The translations under genes were made by a program, and so were the position numbers. A DNA stretch of 8,737 nt from Alphaproteobacteria bacterium (lineage in GTDB: Bacteria; Pseudomonadota; Alphaproteobacteria; RF32; CAG-977), in contig JAFVEJ010000263.1 in the NCBI GenBank assembly GCA_017476085.1, positions 1 to 8,737 on the forward strand, read 5' to 3'. The notes beneath the pieces were generated by a model. That model did not search any database and was not told where the DNA came from. It worked only from the letters and a program-made list of their open reading frames with translations. Positions 5,645 to 8,737 of the stretch are shown here, in pieces (position 1 is the stretch's first letter; each line of letters starts with the position of its first letter).

Positions 5645-5665
5645 TGGACGGAGCGATAGGATTTG
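5645..5665 (-). repeat. Duplicated 3' end of tRNA-Pro
   Basis: 21 bases that match the last 21 bases of the tRNA-Pro gene (5808-5828) with a single change at the discriminator position (TCCA in place of ACCA on the minus strand). It holds part of the T arm, the 3' acceptor strand CGCTCCG and CCA, but no 5' half, so it is a fragment. Such copies are left by integration at a tRNA or by local duplication; no integrase is in the window. Confidence 0.75.
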
Positions 5666-5746
5666 CTTCGCCGCAACTCACTCATTGCCTGACGGCAACC
5701 GGCGTCCTCCCGGCCGCCTTTCGTTTGTTGTCGAACCTACTTCTTC

Positions 5747-5803
5747 GCAGGTTCAAATCAACTTTTCAATCCATATAAAAAAACACCCTTTTGGGTGTTT
5801 TTT
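5747..5803 (+). repeat. 57-bp direct repeat, copy 2 (abuts tRNA-Pro)
   Basis: Second copy of the repeat at 5487-5543. It ends five bases before the tRNA-Pro CCA end, and its hairpin serves as the tRNA's terminator. Its first 13 bases (GCAGGTTCAAATC) are, but for one base, the reverse complement of the tRNA T-arm region (5823-5835), so tRNA end and repeat form a large imperfect palindrome centred on the hairpin. Confidence 0.8.
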
Positions 5804-5810
5804 TATATGG
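5771..5810 (-). terminator. tRNA-Pro terminator, perfect 18-bp inverted repeat
   Basis: CCATATAAAAAAACACCC (5771-5788) and its exact complement (5793-5810) flank a TTTT loop. In the tRNA direction the stem is GC-rich at the loop and ends in a T run. The outermost TGG/CCA of the palindrome is the encoded CCA tail of the tRNA, so the mature tRNA end lies inside the hairpin. The symmetry means it can stop transcripts from both sides. Confidence 0.8.
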
Positions 5811-5884
5811 TCGGAGCGATAGGATTTGAACCTACGACCACCTGATCCCAAATCAGGTGCGCTACCAAACTGCGCTACGCTCCG
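5808..5884 (-). tRNA. tRNA-Pro (anticodon UGG), CCA encoded
   Basis: 77-base cloverleaf on the minus strand. Acceptor CGGAGCG/CGCTCCG; D arm GCGC...GCGC with a GTTTGGTA loop; anticodon stem CCTGA/TCAGG around TTTGGGA, anticodon TGG, which reads proline codons; T arm GTAGG/CCTAT with TTCAAAT loop; discriminator A; genomic CCA. It begins 21 bases after the stop of the DUF192 gene on the same strand, so it may be co-transcribed with it. It is followed by a terminator that overlaps the CCA. Confidence 0.97.
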
Positions 5885-5905
5885 AACAAATGCACTGTAT
5901 CGGTT

Positions 5906-6394
5906 TCACTTCGCTTTTTCAAGTTTAAAAAACGAATGTTCGACGATATCTCCGAGCTGAAGATTGAAGTGCTTTGAAAGGCCCCCTTTAATTTCCAATA
6001 CGCTGACCGCTTTATTTTCGGAACGAATTACATCATGGGAAAACGGAACCGTATTTTCTGCAATCTCTTGTATTCTACCCCGTTCATCAATAAAAATCAT
6101 ATCCAAAGAAACAGGCGTATTCGCCATCCACATGCTGATTTTTCGATTTGTCGGAAACAAAAAAAGCATTCCCGCATTATCCGCCAATTCCATCCGATAC
6201 ATCAGGCCGCGCATTCTTTTGCTTTCCGTATCGGCAATCTCCACATTCATTTCGACTTTTTGCCGGTTCAGATTCTGATCAAAAATCCGGATCGTTTCTT
6301 TTTCAAAAACGATCCGATCAGCTTTATTTCCGTTTTTTTCCGGCAAACAGGCTGCTGTAAGAACAATCAGCATCAGGAAAAAAAATCGGCGCAT
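5906..6394 (-). CDS. DUF192-family lipoprotein
   Basis: Exported DUF192 protein, 162 aa; the family is widespread in bacteria and archaea and its biochemical role is not settled. Residues 1-15 form a lipoprotein signal with lipobox TAAC, Cys16. The DUF192 domain (about 47-153) shows the family blocks VEIADTESKRMRGLMYR, GMLFLFPTNRKISMWMANT, SLDMIFIDERGRI, ENTVPFSHDVIRSE and VLEIKGGLSKHFNLQLGD. AAAGGA lies 6 bases before the ATG. It ends in TGA, unlike the other complete genes here, which end in TAA. A terminator separates it from the upstream gene, with only about 50 bases between the two genes, so its own promoter must overlap that hairpin or it depends on read-through. Confidence 0.92.
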   Translation of the reverse strand: MRRFFFLMLIVLTAACLPEKNGNKADRIVFEKETIRIFDQNLNRQKVEMNVEIADTESKRMRGLMYRMELADNAGMLFLFPTNRKISMWMANTPVSLDMIFIDERGRIQEIAENTVPFSHDVIRSENKAVSVLEIKGGLSKHFNLQLGDIVEHSFFKLEKAK

Positions 6395-6404
6395 AACAAT
6401 CCTT

Positions 6405-6438
6405 TCAAAAAAAACGGACCGTTTTTTTACGGCCCGTT
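6405..6438 (-). terminator. Terminator of the surface-protein gene
   Basis: Minus strand: AACGGGCCGT (6438-6429) pairs with ACGGTCCGTT (6422-6413) with one G-U pair, loop A6, followed by an eight-base T run (6414-6407). It lies 10 bases after the stop of the 298-aa protein gene and directly before the DUF192 ribosome site, so it could also act as an attenuator. Confidence 0.75.
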
Positions 6439-6447
6439 ACTTTAAAA

Positions 6448-7344
6448 TTATTTTGCAAACGGAGAATATGTTTTCATATTCACGATTTTATTTTCTTCTT
6501 TAACCGAAGACGTTTTTTCTCCTTCGGCAGCATTTGTATTTTCTTCTTCAACGTTTTCAGAATCTTTTTTGATCTCTGCCGTTTTGTTAAAGGACAAGAC
6601 CTCTTCCGGCACTGTCCCTATGGTTTTTTCCTCTTTTGTTGCCGGAGAATTCATATAGAGCTGAGATTTTCCGTCCACTGTCGATAAAGTAGTTGTCGCC
6701 TTATTTTCATGATCCAGGAATGTCAATGCTGAGGAAGCGGGCTGAGCCTTCAATGCCACCGTACTGCCGACTGTTTCTGTCATTGCCAGAATCGCCGTGT
6801 CTCCGGACATATCGATACTGGAGGTCGATCCGTCAATTGAAACAGCCGCATTTCCCGTGCTGACCAGATCAAAAGCGGCCTCTCCCGTCCCTGTCAGTCC
6901 CAAATAAATATTGTTCTTTTTCGTATCATCCACAATCGCCACGGAACGAATGGAATCCGTCGATCCGATACTGATCTTTCCGGAATAAACGTCCGTTAAA
7001 GACATTGATGCGTTTTTACGGTCAACCGCCATAGCGATCAGCGGATACTTTTCTTTATGCATCATTGCAAAAGAAGTCGTCGTTCCGTCTGCCGCCCAAA
7101 TACCGCGAACATGACCGGAAGCATCCTTCAGCAAAAAGACTTCAGCCTCAACAACCTGAGGTATTCCGGCTTCTTCTCTTGCTTTTTGATCTTCGGTCTG
7201 TCTTTGCTGCGCAAACGCAAACGGACCTACAGCCGTTCCGCCCAATCCCGCATAAACGGTAAAACACATTAAAGAAATCACCGAATATTTTAATGCTCGG
7301 CATTTTTTTTCCAGTTTTTGAATTCGTAATTCCAAATTTTCCAT
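6448..7344 (-). CDS. Membrane-anchored protein with beta-type repeats, function unknown
   Basis: 298 aa. Short N-terminal coiled coil (MENLELRIQKLEKKCRALK), one membrane segment or uncleaved signal (about 21-46), then an exported part. Residues 65-230 consist of degenerate units of about 18-25 residues around D-x-x-G-x-x-R/S (KDASGHVRGIWAADG, DRKNASMSLTD, VYSGKISIGSTDS, LTGTGEAAFDLVS), as in bacterial proteins with repeated DxxGxxR strands that probably form a beta solenoid or sheet. Residues 236-290 are Glu/Lys/Thr-rich and probably disordered. ATG 7344 is chosen because GGAG stands 6 bases upstream. A GTG at 7377 or ATG at 7356 would add 11 or 4 residues, with worse ribosome sites. The signal anchor faces out, so it is likely a periplasmic or surface structural protein. 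No named family recognised. Confidence 0.75.
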   Translation of the reverse strand: MENLELRIQKLEKKCRALKYSVISLMCFTVYAGLGGTAVGPFAFAQQRQTEDQKAREEAGIPQVVEAEVFLLKDASGHVRGIWAADGTTTSFAMMHKEKYPLIAMAVDRKNASMSLTDVYSGKISIGSTDSIRSVAIVDDTKKNNIYLGLTGTGEAAFDLVSTGNAAVSIDGSTSSIDMSGDTAILAMTETVGSTVALKAQPASSALTFLDHENKATTTLSTVDGKSQLYMNSPATKEEKTIGTVPEEVLSFNKTAEIKKDSENVEEENTNAAEGEKTSSVKEENKIVNMKTYSPFAK

Positions 7345-7402
7345 TGTTTGCTCCATAACGGGATTTTTTAACCGCACCTCGACTGTCAGAACGGCTGGTC
7401 TT

Positions 7403-7419
7403 TCCTTATAAAATAAGGA
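7403..7419. promoter_or_regulatory. Inverted repeat upstream of the surface-protein gene
   Basis: TCCTTAT-AAA-ATAAGGA, 7-bp arms, about 60 bases before the ATG at 7344. On the minus strand it overlaps a weak promoter-like pair (TTGTTC about 7443, TATCCT 17 bases later). It could be an operator, or a weak terminator of the upstream Panacea gene, though no T run follows. Confidence 0.25.
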
Positions 7420-7462
7420 TAACTTCTTAATTATCTATGAACAATCCCGCTCTTACAACCGT

Positions 7463-7999
7463 TTATTTCTTTTTTGGAATCCATTTTTTTACCGCAACCG
7501 TCTTCCCCGTTTGAGAGCGTAAAATTCTGGTCGCGCCGAATTCCGCATTTTTCAGCCGCTCGTCTTTTTCAGCCCGCCCGGCATAAAAATCAGCCATTGC
7601 CGACAAGCTTATTTCCGTTTCGGCACCGGCCGCAAACGCTTCGACGTATGGAGAATGAGCCGAAATCAGTTTATAAATATAATCCGGAGAATAGGCGCCG
7701 AATCTGGCCCAAATCGTTTGAAGAAAAGAGGCCGTCACACGATTCATTTTATGCGGTGTTAACGTCGGACGTTCAGAACCGTACAATCGATAAGAATTAG
7801 GCTCGACCGGCCCTCGTTCAGTCGCCAAAAAAATCGAAGGAACAAAGCGTTTCCCTTTGGTTAACGCCGCATAATATCCTTGAGCCAAAAACATTAAATA
7901 CTGCATTTTCATCGGCTGAAGGTATTCCCCGTCGTTTAATGCAGTATCCAAAAACCACTCGGCTGCATCAAAAACCGAATCTACAGGCGGTATTTCCAT
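7463..7999 (-). CDS. Panacea/SocA-domain protein (DUF4065-like)
   Basis: 178 aa, cytoplasmic. The N-terminal two thirds match the Panacea (SocA/DUF4065/GepA) domain: FDAAEWFLDTA (10-20), LQPMKMQYLMFLAQGYYAAL (27-46), IFLATERGPVEPNSYRLY (57-73), and SAHSPYVEAFAAG at about 113-125. In SocA of Caulobacter the domain belongs to an antitoxin that hands a toxin to ClpXP; in many genomes it is the antitoxin half of diverse toxin-antitoxin pairs. Here no small toxin-like ORF is adjacent: the neighbours are the surface protein (downstream, 118 bases away) and a divergent envelope gene, so a solitary housekeeping or adaptor role is as likely. The C-terminus is basic (KKWIPKKK). AGGGAA stands 8 bases before the ATG at 7999. 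Confidence 0.78.
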   Translation of the reverse strand: MEIPPVDSVFDAAEWFLDTALNDGEYLQPMKMQYLMFLAQGYYAALTKGKRFVPSIFLATERGPVEPNSYRLYGSERPTLTPHKMNRVTASFLQTIWARFGAYSPDYIYKLISAHSPYVEAFAAGAETEISLSAMADFYAGRAEKDERLKNAEFGATRILRSQTGKTVAVKKWIPKKK

Positions 8000-8102
8000 T
8001 TGAATTTTCCCTAAAATTCAGATAAAAAGAGATAATTGTAGTTTTTTTATTGCAGAAATCCGATAAAAAAAGGTTAAAGCCTGCCAAAGGGGAGTTGATT
8101 CT

Positions 8103-8737
8103 ATGGAAAGCAGCAATTCGAACGGACAAAGACCAGCGCCAAACGGAACAGGGAACAAAGCTCCTCTTGTCAAGCGTATAAAAGTCCCTACGGTTCGTCC
8201 GGGAACACCTCCCGTACAGGCCGCTGGACAAGCTGAAGCCGCCAGCCTTCAAAGTGATCCGGCCGCAAAGCTGGAAGCGCAGTATGTCGGCACAAAAGAA
8301 CCGGATTTACCGCCGGAAGACAAAAACAATGCTCCGGCCGGAAATGCTGCCGGAGCGCAGGATACAGAGAAACTTTCCGCACGAAAAAAACGGCGCGGCG
8401 CTTCTTCGGAATCTCTTGAAAAAGAAGAAAATCCGCAAATTACAAAAGCAAAAATCCACGCTAAAAAATTTTTATCCAATGTTTTTGTCCGTTTGGGAAT
8501 AGTTGTTGTACTGATCGGCATCATTTTTGGCGGCATTTATTCTTCTCTGCCTATTATTGCGGAGAAAAAATTGCCGGCTTTATTTGCCAACAACGGCATG
8601 CCTTTTCATAGATTTACTTTAAAAACTTTAACGATCGACACGATGGAATTGACTAATATTTCCGACAAAACGGGAACAATGACCATCTCTTCCATGAAAT
8701 TCAATTATTCCTTAATGAATCTTTATACCGGCAACAC
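8103..8737 (+). CDS. YdbH/AsmA-like envelope protein, N-terminal part (cut by window edge)
   Basis: 211 codons visible, running off the right edge. Residues 1-115 are Pro/Ala/Gln/Lys-rich and probably disordered in the cytoplasm, with a basic patch ARKKRRG at 93-99. One membrane helix spans about 128-148 (VFVRLGIVVVLIGIIFGGIY). After it, KKLPALFANNGMPFHRFTLKT then MELTNIS and TISSMKFNYSLMNLYTG resemble the start of YdbH-type periplasm-spanning proteins, implicated in lipid transport between the membranes. The family call rests on this short part and is tentative. GGGGAG lies 7 bases before ATG. It diverges from the Panacea gene with 103 bases between, which must hold both promoters; no clear boxes were picked out there. 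Confidence 0.7.
   Translation, partial: MESSNSNGQRPAPNGTGNKAPLVKRIKVPTVRPGTPPVQAAGQAEAASLQSDPAAKLEAQYVGTKEPDLPPEDKNNAPAGNAAGAQDTEKLSARKKRRGASSESLEKEENPQITKAKIHAKKFLSNVFVRLGIVVVLIGIIFGGIYSSLPIIAEKKLPALFANNGMPFHRFTLKTLTIDTMELTNISDKTGTMTISSMKFNYSLMNLYTGN

Noticed and set aside
5464..5778. 104-codon ORF across the tRNA-side repeats
   Set aside because: It consists of repeats, hairpins and tRNA fragments, with no ribosome site; the open frame is incidental.
5487..5803. CRISPR-like array from the direct repeats
   Set aside because: Only two copies, 260 bases apart and 57 bases long with a terminator inside, and no cas genes; spacing and structure do not fit.
7474..7800. 108-codon plus-strand ORF opposite the Panacea gene as a toxin partner
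   Set aside because: It is fully antisense to the Panacea coding region, has no ribosome site and reads as Arg/Pro/Phe-rich noise.
8188..8536. Minus-strand ORFs opposite the YdbH-like gene
   Set aside because: Shadows of the plus-strand gene, whose frame is open to the window edge and has a strong ribosome site.

Overview
This 8.7-kb window looks like the chromosome of a Gram-negative proteobacterium, most likely a host-associated alphaproteobacterium. That placement is inference. It rests on a sigma32-type heat-shock promoter, Shine-Dalgarno-led genes, lipoprotein signals, a YdbH-like envelope protein, an MdoB/LtaS-type phosphoglycerol transferase and a Panacea-domain protein. The genetic code looks standard: nearly every gene ends in TAA, and one ends in TGA. 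The central stretch (about 2.5-5.4 kb) is visibly more AT-rich than both flanks.

Layout. Positions 1-431 (minus) hold the 5' part of an L-lactate dehydrogenase gene. It diverges from a two-gene small heat-shock operon (609-1561, plus) whose second product carries a secretion signal. A hairpin terminator separates that operon from a convergent GNAT acetyltransferase (1601-2230, minus). A gene-poor stretch follows, then a membrane-anchored phosphoglycerol-transferase/LTA-synthase-like enzyme (2669-4030, plus). Next come about 420 bases with two possible decayed micro-ORFs and several inverted repeats, a Bor-family lipoprotein (4454-4756, plus), and a convergent DUF1648-like membrane protein (4796-5365, minus) that shares a bidirectional terminator with it.

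Positions 5.45-5.88 kb hold tRNA-Pro(UGG) on the minus strand with a complex tail of repeats. There are two 57-bp direct repeats that imitate the 3' end of a tRNA plus a terminator, a duplicated 21-bp piece of the tRNA-Pro 3' end, and three strong hairpins. A diverged third repeat copy lies 3 kb away, at 2287. After this come a DUF192 lipoprotein, a single-pass surface protein with beta-type repeats, and a stand-alone Panacea-domain protein, all minus strand. A YdbH-like envelope protein diverges to the right and runs off the edge.

Theme. Most genes concern the cell envelope or its protection: a holdase pair for cytoplasm and periplasm, a polyglycerol-phosphate-type transferase, two lipoproteins, and membrane or periplasm-spanning proteins. 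The best candidates for something not routinely described are the exported Hsp20 encoded in a heat-shock operon and the tRNA-mimicking repeat cluster behind tRNA-Pro.
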